From a virus, in IMG/VR virus record IMGVR_UViG_3300035034_002798, positions 62,001 through 126,000 of that record: DNA of 64,000 bases; one strand, given 5' to 3'. Position numbers and translations under genes: made by a program. Positions 1-6,692 of this stretch are shown here, in pieces; position 1 is the stretch's first letter; the number at the start of each line of letters is the position of its first letter. Under the pieces are notes generated by a model. The model was given only the letters and a program-made list of their open reading frames with translations. It was not told the DNA's origin and made no database searches.

Positions 1-48
1 ATGCATGCTCAAAGATCTTTATTTGACAGCAGTAAATTAAATAGATAG
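1..48 (+). CDS. C-terminal fragment of radical SAM/SPASM protein (mirror copy)
   Basis: Last 15 codons and stop of the radical SAM protein whose complete copy is at 46901-48115 on the other strand. The frame is open to the window edge, so it is partial only because the window begins here. The visible C-terminus is AQRSLFDSSKLNR. It is followed after 17 bases by the first octad-repeat gene. Confidence 0.9.
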   Translation: MHAQRSLFDSSKLNR

Positions 49-65
49 AGAAAGAAGGTGCTAGG

Positions 66-395
66 ATGGGAGGACATACAGACTACCCCCATGATAATTG
101 GGGGGTAGATTCTGATAGACTAAAAGGAGAAAACGTAAAAGACGCCAGGGATATCAAAAATAATGATAGTAAGTTCAGAGGGAATGTGGTAGATAACGAC
201 GCAAAGCAAAGCAACCATATTCCAGAAAATGACGACAAGGCAAGGTGGACACATTTCGACCACAGTGATTACACAGACACTCATCGGGATTATGGTTATG
301 ATGTTTATACAAATACCGGTCATGATGACCACACAAATAGTGGCCACGACGATCACACAAATTCTGGGCATGATACACATACTGACAGAGGTTAG
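66..395 (+). CDS. His/Asp-rich octad-repeat protein 1, candidate radical SAM substrate
   Basis: A 109-residue acidic protein of no family I recognise. Residues 1-65 are hydrophilic and leader-like. The last 45 residues are octads of the form G-H/Y-D-x-H/Y-T-N-x, ending with GHDDHTNS twice and then GHDTHTDR. The two identical octads use different codons (ggtcatgat against ggccacgac), so the peptide rather than the DNA is conserved. It has no Cys, signal peptide or membrane segment. AAGAAGGTG precedes the ATG. It follows the radical SAM/SPASM gene by 17 bases and precedes a second repeat gene by 31 bases, the usual layout of a maturase with its precursor peptides. I infer a modified (RiPP-like) peptide; a metal-binding repeat protein is the alternative. 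Confidence 0.8.
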   Translation: MGGHTDYPHDNWGVDSDRLKGENVKDARDIKNNDSKFRGNVVDNDAKQSNHIPENDDKARWTHFDHSDYTDTHRDYGYDVYTNTGHDDHTNSGHDDHTNSGHDTHTDRG

Positions 396-426
396 TAATA
401 TCAAAAGAAGATAGAGGTGATTTAAT

Positions 427-744
427 TTGGGATATGATTTATATGTAGATGATTACGCTAAATATGATAAAACAGGATCTTATGATGCTGGATCATACGG
501 GGACGGTCATTCGGACGACTCTGGTAGTGGTTATAGTGATGATGGTGGTTATAGCGAGTCAAGTCATGATACTCACAGCGATCACGATACGCACAGCAAC
601 TATGGTCATGATACGCATTCAAATTACGGCTATGATGATCATAATGACAATGGTAGTCACGATAACCACACAGACGGAACCTACAATCAGCATACAGATG
701 CTCCCCACGACAATAGTCACAGCGATTCTCCAGATTTATGGTAG
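427..744 (+). CDS. His/Asp-rich octad-repeat protein 2, candidate radical SAM substrate
   Basis: A 105-residue protein, started at TTG because AGAGGTG stands seven bases upstream. The N-terminal part is rich in Tyr, Asp, Gly and Ser. From about residue 46 it runs in octads: HDTHSNYG, then YDDHNDNG, SHDNHTDG and TYNQHTDA. Nearly every octad has a His or Tyr two or three residues before Asp or Asn. No Cys and no hydrophobic stretch. It shares the octad pattern with the gene 31 bases upstream but not its leader part, as expected for two substrates of one enzyme. A promoter of the conserved type lies directly after its stop, so it closes the radical SAM transcription unit. Function is inferred from context only. 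Confidence 0.8.
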   Translation: MGYDLYVDDYAKYDKTGSYDAGSYGDGHSDDSGSGYSDDGGYSESSHDTHSDHDTHSNYGHDTHSNYGYDDHNDNGSHDNHTDGTYNQHTDAPHDNSHSDSPDLW

Positions 745-749
745 ATTAT

Positions 750-830
750 TTTCTTTTAACAAGAAAAACTGGAAATGGTTAGGAAAATCTTTTTCGACTT
801 GGCAAAACACCCCCTAAAACGGGTATTATA
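750..830 (+). promoter_or_regulatory. Conserved late-type promoter (mirror copy A)
   Basis: TTGGCA (799-804) and TATTAT (824-829) are separated by 19 bases. Upstream lie TTTTAAC and a box reading AATGGTTAGGAAAAT. The same arrangement occurs before the radical SAM gene (48157-48235, minus) and at 58220-58287 (minus). It should drive the zinc-ribbon gene and the terminase genes downstream. The long spacer suggests need of an activator. Confidence 0.7.
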
Positions 831-879
831 TATATAGAAGCACATTTAAATAAAGGCGTGCTTACAGGAGTGACAACGG

Positions 880-1038
880 ATGAAATGCAACAAATGCCAC
901 AGCAATGTTCAGAAAATATTACTAGACAATAGGAAAAAGCCCAGCATGTATGCATATTACTGTAGTAACTGCGGCAATTTCTGGGTTAAGTTAGAAAATG
1001 ACGATGATAAGGATAGTCAGAGCAGGGAAAACTCATAA
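880..1038 (+). CDS. 52-residue zinc-ribbon protein
   Basis: A small protein with two zinc knuckles: CNKC at residues 3-6 and CSNC at 28-31, the latter followed by GNFW, then an acidic tail. This is the four-Cys pattern of a minimal zinc ribbon, as in small transcription-associated proteins. ACAGGAGTG lies upstream of the ATG. It is the first gene after the conserved promoter at 799-829 and precedes the small-terminase-like gene. A regulatory role in late transcription is possible but not shown by the sequence. Confidence 0.75.
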   Translation: MKCNKCHSNVQKILLDNRKKPSMYAYYCSNCGNFWVKLENDDDKDSQSRENS

Positions 1039-1090
1039 ACCAGCCTGGAGCTCGGCTATCCTTCATATATAGATTATGGAGGTTGAAGTT

Positions 1091-1753
1091 ATGAGCGATT
1101 CTCAAGAAGTTATAGAACAAGAAGCAGAAGACAACTATCCCAGTGAATGGAATCTCTCAGAAGAGGGGAAGAGAAATATAGCCCACGCAAAGACAGAGCA
1201 ACAGGTTAAGCACGGTCTTTATGCCGGCATACCTATGATATGTCTTGATGATAAATGTCCTTACAAGGAGACGTGTGGCTATTACAAAAACGATAATGCC
1301 CCAGAAGGAGAGCGTTGTCCAAAAGAGATCGCAAAAGTATTAGACCTTTATGAGAAATACAGTAAACAAATGGGTTTAGAAAGTAAAGACATGGTTGAAT
1401 TATCACTGCTTAAAGAGGTAATAGACCTTGACATAAAAATAGACAGGGCTGACAGGAAACAGGCGGCTGATCCAGATTTAATTAATGATGTGCCGGTAGC
1501 TGTTAGTGATTCTGGTAAGGTAATCAGAAAGCCAGAGATCAATAAAGTAGCTGAGTTAAAAGATAAGCTATTAGATAGAAGACATAAGATATTAAGTTAC
1601 CTGAATGCAACACCAAAAGACCAATCAGCTGATAAACTCGAGATATCTCAGGATCCAAGTACTTATGCTGCCAAGCTTCTGAAAAAGAAGCAGGAATCAG
1701 AAAAGGAAAAGACTGTTGAGATAGAGGCAGAGTCGGAAGCTGAAGAAGAATAA
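1091..1753 (+). CDS. Putative small terminase subunit-like protein
   Basis: A 220-residue hydrophilic protein. I start it at ATG 1091 rather than 1076, because ATGGAGG at 1076-1082 is its ribosome binding site. Residues about 40-80 carry KHGLYAGIPMIC followed by a Cys cluster (C-x4-C-x4-C and a later ERCPKE), a zinc-binding pattern I associate with terminase small subunits of large phages. The middle is helical (residues 85-190) and the C-terminus is a Lys/Glu-rich coil. Position upstream of the tRNA block, nuclease and large terminase fits DNA recognition for packaging. The family assignment is from memory of similar proteins and is uncertain. Confidence 0.5.
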   Translation: MSDSQEVIEQEAEDNYPSEWNLSEEGKRNIAHAKTEQQVKHGLYAGIPMICLDDKCPYKETCGYYKNDNAPEGERCPKEIAKVLDLYEKYSKQMGLESKDMVELSLLKEVIDLDIKIDRADRKQAADPDLINDVPVAVSDSGKVIRKPEINKVAELKDKLLDRRHKILSYLNATPKDQSADKLEISQDPSTYAAKLLKKKQESEKEKTVEIEAESEAEEE

Positions 1754-1833
1754 ATCATTCCCTAGTCTTTTCAATAAATTTTTATAGATTGATACAAACC
1801 AAATTAAATCCCTCGCAACAAATACTCCCTCCA

Positions 1834-1864
1834 ATAGGAGTGCCCTCATGAGTGGTACTCCTAT
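1834..1864 (+). promoter_or_regulatory. RNA hairpin in leader of the gene at 1892
   Basis: ATAGGAGTGCC pairs with GGTACTCCTAT (11 bp, one G-U) around a loop CTCATGAGT. It has no T-run after it, so it looks like a 5' leader structure rather than a terminator. It sits 27 bases upstream of the next start codon. Confidence 0.5.
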
Positions 1865-1891
1865 AACACATCCATTCAAGGAGGCTTTCCA

Positions 1892-2050
1892 ATGAAAAGA
1901 CAATTAGACGAAAACAGATTAGTAGATGTATATGTTCACAATAGACTGGATGAGATCATTATCTCCAGAAAGAACACTCAGGAGGAGATAAATCAAAGGA
2001 CCAAAAATCTAGCCTTAAATAGATTACAAAAAAATAACCCTTCACAATAA
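1892..2050 (+). CDS. Small hypothetical protein (52 residues)
   Basis: Preceded by a clear CAAGGAGG ribosome binding site. The protein is charged and mostly helical (MKRQLDENRLVDVYV start, RRKNT-like basic middle). Its predicted strand LVDVYVHNR followed by helices is faintly reminiscent of small ribbon-helix-helix proteins, but I cannot assign it. It is preceded by a strong leader hairpin. Confidence 0.6.
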   Translation: MKRQLDENRLVDVYVHNRLDEIIISRKNTQEEINQRTKNLALNRLQKNNPSQ

Positions 2051-2078
2051 CTATAACTAAGATAAGGAGAGGGTAATA

Positions 2079-2206
2079 ATGTTAAAAGAAATCGCAGATG
2101 CTATTTTTAAGGCAGGCGAAATGGAAGCAAAGGCAAGAGATTTTAGAGAAGATTCTTTAGAGAAGATTCTTTAGATAAGGCAATGAAACACGGATATTTC
2201 CTATAA
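2079..2206 (+). pseudogene. Small ORF broken by a 14-bp tandem duplication
   Basis: ATG with GATAAGGAGAGG upstream opens a 31-residue frame that stops at 2174. The stop arises at a tandem duplication of AGAGAAGATTCTTT (around 2146-2174). With one unit removed, the frame would run on through KAMKHGYFL to the stop at 2206, giving 37 residues. It is either a recently frameshifted small gene or a sequencing artefact of the duplication. Confidence 0.5.
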
Positions 2207-2235
2207 GTAATATAACTTTATAAGAGGTGGTAATA

Positions 2236-2325
2236 ATGAAAATCAATGTATGTGAAGATTGCGGCCATGAAAATAGAATGTCAATAGACCATTATTGTAA
2301 TAGATGTAGTAATGACTTAATGTAG
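2236..2325 (+). CDS. 29-residue zinc-ribbon micro-protein
   Basis: A tiny ORF with AAGAGGTGG before the ATG. It has CEDCGHE near the start and CNRC near the end, spaced as one treble-clef or ribbon zinc site. It ends nine bases before the tRNA cluster. Its ribosome binding site and two CxxC pairs make it likely to be real despite its length. Confidence 0.6.
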   Translation: MKINVCEDCGHENRMSIDHYCNRCSNDLM

Positions 2326-2333
2326 AACTTTAA

Positions 2334-2410
2334 CTGACTGTAGCCTAGTTTGGTAGGGAACTTCGTTTGGGACGAAGGAGTCGTAGGTTCAAATCCTACC
2401 AGTCATACCA
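2334..2410 (+). tRNA. tRNA-Pro(TGG)
   Basis: Anticodon stem CTTCG/CGAAG encloses TTTGGGA, giving anticodon TGG. T arm is GTAGG/CCTAC. Acceptor pairs over six bases with a C1-T72 mismatch. CCA is encoded. First gene of a tRNA cluster. Confidence 0.85.
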
Positions 2411-2413
2411 TTT

Positions 2414-2486
2414 TGCAGGGAGGATTGGTGTCCAGTCGAGGTTCATAATCTCGCTTTCGCGTGTTCGATTCACGCCCCTGCTCCCA
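2414..2486 (+). tRNA. tRNA with CAT anticodon (Met or Ile2)
   Basis: Anticodon stem CGAGG/TCTCG around TTCATAA gives CAT. T arm is GCGTG/CACGC. Acceptor GCAGGG/CCCTGC, with CCA encoded. The D arm is short. It lacks the three G-C pairs of an initiator anticodon stem, so elongator Met or lysidine-type Ile is likely. Confidence 0.8.
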
Positions 2487-2577
2487 ATTTATAAATAAAT
2501 CCGCTCCGTTGAGTGGATAAGTAATAGATAAGTAATAGAAATGACAAATAAGAGAGGCCATGAGCGCCCCTCAGTAA

Positions 2578-2653
2578 AGTAGAATAGCTCAGTTGGTAGA
2601 GCAGCTCACTGTTAATGAGAAGATCTCAGGTTCGAATCCTGATTCTACTGCCA
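2578..2653 (+). tRNA. tRNA-Asn(GTT)
   Basis: Acceptor AGTAGAA pairs with TTCTACT; loop CTGTTAA gives anticodon GTT; T arm TCAGG/CCTGA; G73 and CCA encoded. A regular cloverleaf. Confidence 0.9.
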
Positions 2654-2664
2654 TATTTACTTGT

Positions 2665-2814
2665 TATAAGGAATAAAGGAAGGAATAATAACTGAAGTTT
2701 TGTATTAGTGGGATGTGATCATTTCTTAAAGTACAGAATGAGAGTTTAAAGATTAGTTACATAATTCTAGAATAAGTGCTAATTAATTCGCAGGTTCGAA
2801 TCCAGCCCTTATAG
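2665..2814 (+). pseudogene. tRNA-like remnant with distant acceptor halves
   Basis: A T arm (GCAGG, loop TTCGAAT, CCAGC with one mismatch) at 2790-2806 is followed by CCTTATA and G. The matching TATAAGG stands at 2665-2671, 150 bases upstream, but no recognisable D or anticodon arm lies between. It is either a tRNA interrupted by about 75 bases or a decayed gene. Confidence 0.4.
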
Positions 2815-2878
2815 CAAAAAGTTTTATCCCCGGGAGTAACGGAGATTGATAGAGAATATTACTCATTCGTAAGTAAAT

Positions 2879-2966
2879 GTAAGGATGGCCGAGTGGTTGA
2901 AGGCGCGAGATTGTAAATCTCGTACACGAAGAAACAGCGGAGGTTAAAATCCTCCTCCTTATACTA
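2879..2966 (+). tRNA. tRNA-Tyr(GTA)
   Basis: Acceptor GTAAGGA pairs with TCCTTAT (one G-T), D stem GCC/GGC, anticodon stem CGAGA/TCTCG around TTGTAAA, long variable arm, T arm GGAGG/CCTCC. The 3' end reads ACTA, so a full CCA is not encoded. Confidence 0.85.
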
Positions 2967-2967
2967 T

Positions 2968-3043
2968 GGACCCATAGCTCAACCGGCAGAGTCGCCGGCT
3001 CATAACCGGCTTGTTGCAAGTTCGATTCTTGCTGGGTCCACCA
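2968..3043 (+). tRNA. tRNA with CAT anticodon (Met or Ile2)
   Basis: Acceptor GGACCCA/TGGGTCC, anticodon stem GCCGG/CCGGC around CTCATAA, T arm GCAAG/CTTGC, A73 and CCA encoded. It starts one base after the tRNA-Tyr end, so the two are probably processed from one transcript. Overall sequence resembles Gram-positive Ile2/Met elongator tRNAs. Confidence 0.88.
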
Positions 3044-3049
3044 TAATAT

Positions 3050-3102
3050 GGACAAGAAACCAGGCGGTACATTTTCGAGAGGTTCGATTCCTCTATTGTC
3101 CT
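3050..3102 (+). pseudogene. Truncated tRNA-like minihelix
   Basis: GGACAA (3050-3055) pairs with TTGTCC (3096-3101), and a good T arm AGAGG-TTCGATT-CCTCT lies inside. Only about 22 bases separate acceptor and T arm, so D arm and normal anticodon arm are missing; a weak GAAA/TTTC pairing remains. No CCA. Deletion remnant or unusual mini-tRNA. Confidence 0.5.
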
Positions 3103-3141
3103 TTGAATAAAAACGCAGAAAGATGAAAAGGGGTAGTTTAA

Positions 3142-3267
3142 ATGTTCAAATTATTTATGAAAGTATTTGGGATATATAAAGGCGAAACGATCATTAGACA
3201 CGGTTCGCTATCTGGAGTTTATGAAGTTTACGAATTTTTCGGTAAGAACTTCGAATTCAAAAAATAA
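3142..3267 (+). CDS. Small hypothetical protein (41 residues)
   Basis: Starts at ATG 3142 with AAAAGGGG upstream. Short and rich in Phe, Gly and Lys (KVFGIYKGET, YEFFGKNF). No motif recognised. It follows the tRNA block and precedes another small gene. Confidence 0.5.
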   Translation: MFKLFMKVFGIYKGETIIRHGSLSGVYEVYEFFGKNFEFKK

Positions 3268-3285
3268 AAAAGTAGGTGTCAGCCT

Positions 3286-3474
3286 ATGTACAAAAAGTTC
3301 ACTGAGTATGTAAATAGAATAGACGATATTGATAAACTTATGAAAGAGTTTATTATTATTAACCGAATCATCAGCAATCAAATAAAGAAAAGGCGGCACT
3401 TGAATGTAAAAATACTCAGAGAAATGTCTTATAAACTTTTTATAATCTCCAATAAAATAATAAATACACAATAG
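3286..3474 (+). CDS. Small helical protein (62 residues)
   Basis: Basic, Ile/Lys-rich, predicted all-helical (DDIDKLMKEFIIINRIIS). AGGTG precedes the ATG at short distance. It is 12 bases before the nuclease-like gene. No family recognised. Confidence 0.5.
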   Translation: MYKKFTEYVNRIDDIDKLMKEFIIINRIISNQIKKRRHLNVKILREMSYKLFIISNKIINTQ

Positions 3475-3486
3475 AGAGTGATAATA

Positions 3487-4077
3487 ATGGAACTAAAAAC
3501 AAACCCCGATTTACACCCACCGCTTAATGAATCATCCACACACTACCTACTCAAACTCGTGGCAAGTAAGTACTTAAAAGATAAAAAGAACTGTAAGTTT
3601 ATTGCCAAAGAGGTCTACGTAGGAGACGAAAAAAATCCCTATTTAAATTCAAAATACAGAACTACAAAACAAATAACAGATGTAATTGGAATGACTGTAA
3701 GAGGCCGCAAGAAAAGAAGGACGGCTTTTAATATAGAAGTTAAGGTATCAAAGGAAGACTTCAAAGCAGGATACACACTTGCAGGAGACTATAATTACAT
3801 AATGGCTCCAAAAAATGTGCTTACTCGTGATGATATGCCTCCTAAAGTGGGGCTTGTTGAGGTTGACCTGGATAAATTAAACTTTGAGCTTGATGGTGTC
3901 CAATCGATCAAGAATGCAACCAAGATGCACGAGGAAGTAGTTAAATTTAGAAATAACTATTATAAACAGAGTTATTACAACTTTCTTGAGAGTCAAGTAA
4001 TAGGAAGTTTAACTAACGAAATAATATACAACAATCCCTGGTTTTATCAGGATGTTGATATAAAAAAGGGCGGATAA
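3487..4077 (+). CDS. PD-(D/E)XK nuclease-like protein (MmcB-like)
   Basis: A 196-residue protein. I take ATG 3487, with GAGAGTG as binding site, instead of the upstream GTG inside it. The order HYLLKLVASKYL, a DVIG strand near residue 65, then FNIEVKVSKEDF near 80-91 gives the D...E-x-K active-site layout of restriction-like folds. The following stretch (Y-N-Y-I-M-A-P, then P-P-K-V-G-L) is as in MmcB-type nucleases. It may process DNA ends in replication or packaging. Fold assignment is by motif only. Confidence 0.55.
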   Translation: MELKTNPDLHPPLNESSTHYLLKLVASKYLKDKKNCKFIAKEVYVGDEKNPYLNSKYRTTKQITDVIGMTVRGRKKRRTAFNIEVKVSKEDFKAGYTLAGDYNYIMAPKNVLTRDDMPPKVGLVEVDLDKLNFELDGVQSIKNATKMHEEVVKFRNNYYKQSYYNFLESQVIGSLTNEIIYNNPWFYQDVDIKKGG

Positions 4078-4080
4078 TAA

Positions 4081-4308
4081 ATGAAAGATTCAGTAAGAGG
4101 AATTATCAGAGAAAGAATTGCAAATGAAAAACCAGAACATTTAAATGGCTTTGATGAAGGCTGGCTTGAGATAGTAGAAAATGACTTCCAAATAGAAGAA
4201 TCAGAAGATAAAGAAGATAAAGAAGATGGCCCGGCCAGAGGAAAATCAATTCAAGTATTTAGCAATGAGAATGGTTTTAAGAAAATAGTAACTACAGTAA
4301 TAATTTAA
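4081..4308 (+). CDS. Small acidic hypothetical protein (75 residues)
   Basis: Starts three bases after the nuclease-like stop. N-terminal half looks helical (RGIIRERIAN); the centre is an acidic run of Glu, Asp and Lys (EDKEDKED). No motif recognised. Followed directly by two tRNA genes. Confidence 0.55.
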   Translation: MKDSVRGIIRERIANEKPEHLNGFDEGWLEIVENDFQIEESEDKEDKEDGPARGKSIQVFSNENGFKKIVTTVII

Positions 4309-4314
4309 TTTTAA

Positions 4315-4390
4315 GCTAATGTAGCTCAGTAGGTAGAGTAGCTCATTTGTAACGAGCAGGTCGCGGGTTCAATTCCTGTCATTAGCTCCA
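4315..4390 (+). tRNA. tRNA-Thr(TGT)
   Basis: Acceptor GCTAATG/CATTAGC, D arm with GCTC/GAGT, anticodon loop TTTGTAA (TGT), T arm GCGGG with one mismatch, CCA encoded. One mismatch closes the anticodon stem. Confidence 0.85.
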
Positions 4391-4401
4391 TTTTATATAT
4401 T

Positions 4402-4476
4402 AGGAGAGTAGCTCAATTGGTAGAGCAGTGGACTCCAAATCCATGTGTATGGGTTCAAAACCTGTCTCTCCTGCCA
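4402..4476 (+). tRNA. tRNA-Trp(CCA)
   Basis: Acceptor AGGAGAG/CTCTCCT, anticodon stem GTGGA/TCCAT around CTCCAAA (anticodon CCA), T arm with TTCAAAA loop, G73 and CCA encoded. Confidence 0.88.
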
Positions 4477-4508
4477 ATTTTTAAAATATAACGAGAGAGG
4501 TGAACGAT

Positions 4509-4967
4509 ATGGCTTTAATGAGTAATTTAGGAAGTACATTAGGAGATTTTGCTGGTAAAGCCGCAAGAGGAGTTTCTGACGGAGCATCTGGAATAGCAAA
4601 AGTCGGAAAGCACATTTCGAATCAACCCATAGAATCAGCTTCGAGCTTTTGGACCAAAAACGGTGCAAAAGTACTGGGCGGCGCCACTATAGGAGCTGGC
4701 GTAGGAGCTGGATCTGCAGCAGTAACAGGAAACAGTATAATTAAAGGTGGGTTAATGGGGGCCGCTGGTGGAGCAACAGCAGGTGGAGCTATAAGCCACG
4801 GTGGTGGAATGGACGCAATTAAAGGTCAATTCACCAAAGGCTCATCCGCATCTAAGGTTAGTAGAACCGCAAAGTCGGTTAATGAGGGTGCAATTAATGC
4901 AACCAAAAGAACAATGAATGCGGCCGCCAAAAACAATGCTAGGAAAACCGGCAGAACAGTACTTTAA
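4509..4967 (+). CDS. Gly/Ala-rich glycine-zipper protein 1
   Basis: A 152-residue protein started at ATG 4509, eight bases after AGAGAGGTG. Residues about 55-100 form a Gly/Ala-rich hydrophobic stretch with GxxxG spacing (GGATIGAGVGAG, GAAGGATAGG), typical of glycine zippers that insert in membranes. The rest is basic and Ser/Ala-rich. First of four neighbouring genes of similar composition placed directly upstream of the large terminase. I infer an internal virion or DNA-ejection protein; no family recognised. Confidence 0.65.
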   Translation: MALMSNLGSTLGDFAGKAARGVSDGASGIAKVGKHISNQPIESASSFWTKNGAKVLGGATIGAGVGAGSAAVTGNSIIKGGLMGAAGGATAGGAISHGGGMDAIKGQFTKGSSASKVSRTAKSVNEGAINATKRTMNAAAKNNARKTGRTVL

Positions 4968-4979
4968 AGTAGGTAAGCA

Positions 4980-5558
4980 ATGAATATTTATAGAAAAGCC
5001 TTAGACGGTGTATTCTCTGGACTGCTTAAAGGGGCCAAAAACCTAGCAATAGCCCCTTTAGCCGGTGCAGTTAGCGGTTCAGTATTAAAAGACATACCAG
5101 AAAATATACTCAATACAGTGGGCATGAAAAAGGGCCTCGGAGGTTTAATGTATAACGCATCCAATGCTGCGGCACAGGGAGCGTCAATGGCTGGAATATC
5201 AGCGGCTAAAGCAGCACCCGGTGTTGCTAAGACATTAGGATCTGGAGCGCACAAATTCGCAAAAGAAGTTGCTCCCGGTTTGAAAAAGGGTGCAGTTAAT
5301 ACCTTCAAAGCCTTAACAGTAGAAGCCCCAGATGAAGCAATGGGTAGAATGCTTAGACCTGCAGTTCAGAACACAGTTGCGGGTACAGCAGTTGCCGGTG
5401 GAATATACGCTGGAGTTAAATCGTACAACACCTCAAAACATCAAGTAGCAAATACTGAAAATACAATGCCCACATCCGGTTATGATGGTAGACCAAATAA
5501 AAGACAGGATGTAGAAAATACTATGGGCCTAGTTCAGGCATTAAATGATTTAAGATAA
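4980..5558 (+). CDS. Gly/Ala-rich protein 2
   Basis: A 192-residue basic, Ala/Gly-rich protein. Long small-residue helices (AAQGASMAGISAAKAAPG near 60-80; NTVAGTAVAGGIYAGV near 133-148) suggest membrane-active segments. C-terminal 40 residues are polar. It begins 12 bases after the previous gene with a weak binding site, suggesting translational coupling. Candidate internal head protein. Confidence 0.62.
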   Translation: MNIYRKALDGVFSGLLKGAKNLAIAPLAGAVSGSVLKDIPENILNTVGMKKGLGGLMYNASNAAAQGASMAGISAAKAAPGVAKTLGSGAHKFAKEVAPGLKKGAVNTFKALTVEAPDEAMGRMLRPAVQNTVAGTAVAGGIYAGVKSYNTSKHQVANTENTMPTSGYDGRPNKRQDVENTMGLVQALNDLR

Positions 5559-5571
5559 GGAGCTAATCGCT

Positions 5572-5985
5572 ATGGATAAAAATGTAGCAGGAAAATGGTT
5601 AAAAAAACATGGTGATTTTGTAAAAGGAGTAAGTGCAGGAGCCGCGATAGATGTAGGAATGGAACTTGCAATGGGTAACGGCTTAGGCAAAGGCTTAAAG
5701 AATGCCGCTATTGAAGGTTTAATGTTTGAAATGTTCCCTGCAGTAGGTCTTTCGACTATGGTAGTAGCTCCTCTGGCAACAGTTGGAGCGCAATTAGGTA
5801 AGGCTCATTATGACAACGATAAAGCTCAGTATAATGAAATGTTTGATGACAGTCTTGGCGGAGGCTATCAGGACACACAATCGGCCTACACAATGAGGCA
5901 GAGAGGTATGCAGGCGATACAGAACAGCAGAATGAACTCAAGAAGTGCCCTCGGTAATACAGCAAGAATGAAACATAGATTATAA
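5572..5985 (+). CDS. Gly/Ala-rich protein 3
   Basis: A 137-residue protein preceded by AAGGAGC. Residues about 15-75 are hydrophobic with small residues (VKGVSAGAAIDVGMELAMG; MFPAVGLSTMVVAPLATVGA), the C-terminus is polar and Gln/Arg/Asn-rich. Third of the four-gene set before the terminase; same inferred role. Confidence 0.62.
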   Translation: MDKNVAGKWLKKHGDFVKGVSAGAAIDVGMELAMGNGLGKGLKNAAIEGLMFEMFPAVGLSTMVVAPLATVGAQLGKAHYDNDKAQYNEMFDDSLGGGYQDTQSAYTMRQRGMQAIQNSRMNSRSALGNTARMKHRL

Positions 5986-6000
5986 AGGAAGTGACTATAA

Positions 6001-6669
6001 ATGGCAAGTTTTATGGGAAAAGCAAGAAAAATACTCTCAAATGCAGCCAATGAGATAGGGCAAAAAGCAACCAAATTAGGAGACGATGTTGGAAGCACAG
6101 TAAACAGGGCTTTTAATAGGTCAAGTGGTTATGAAGACATAATGGGCGAAGTTGGAGGCAAAGTGGGAAGAACTGCAAATGATGCCACCACAAAAGCCGC
6201 ATCCCAAGGCGACGATCTGGCTAAAGCTAGCTGGGCAAAAAGAAATGCTACGGAGAGAGGAAGAAATTATAACAACTCTTCCAGTACTACTAGAAAAAAC
6301 CTCAGAAACGCTAGAACTGTTAATAACCCCCAAAGAGCTAAAGAATTGGAAGTTGATGAGATCACTCGTGGTATTGATAACTATAATGCTCATAGCAAAG
6401 CAAATAAAGCTAGTGTTGGTCAAAATACCACTATCAATGCAAACAAGAAAGTATCCCAAGAGGGCGTATCAAGCAATGGTAAAAGAACTCTAACCAGTAA
6501 CAACTCACTTAGTTCAGATGGTTATACTAGAAAGAAAAGTGGTTTACTGGCAAGTGCAAAAAGACATCCAGTAGTAACCGGTACACTTGCGGCTGGCGGA
6601 GTTGGAACAGTTGGATACATGTCAGGTAAAAAAGGTAGAAGAGAAAACAACGATCTTTTTAGAAGATAA
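6001..6669 (+). CDS. Basic Ala/Asn-rich protein 4 with C-terminal hydrophobic segment
   Basis: A 222-residue strongly basic protein. The N-terminal half is helical and Lys/Ala-rich. The region 85-170 is low-complexity Asn/Ser/Thr. Residues about 190-210 form one hydrophobic Gly/Ala segment (VVTGTLAAGGVGTVGYMSG) followed by KKGRR. GGAAGTG precedes the ATG. Basic DNA-contacting body plus a membrane-like tail fits an ejected internal virion protein, by inference. Confidence 0.62.
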   Translation: MASFMGKARKILSNAANEIGQKATKLGDDVGSTVNRAFNRSSGYEDIMGEVGGKVGRTANDATTKAASQGDDLAKASWAKRNATERGRNYNNSSSTTRKNLRNARTVNNPQRAKELEVDEITRGIDNYNAHSKANKASVGQNTTINANKKVSQEGVSSNGKRTLTSNNSLSSDGYTRKKSGLLASAKRHPVVTGTLAAGGVGTVGYMSGKKGRRENNDLFRR

Positions 6670-6692
6670 ATAAATTACGATAAGGTGAGATT

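Noticed and set aside
2783-3055. 90-residue minus-strand ORF, and its twin at 43894-44166
   Set aside because: It lies across tRNA genes on the opposite strand; the frame is a shadow of tRNA sequence.
2334-3102. tRNA-associated integration site
   Set aside because: No integrase and no second copy of a tRNA end outside the mirrored arm; remnants are better read as degenerate phage tRNAs.
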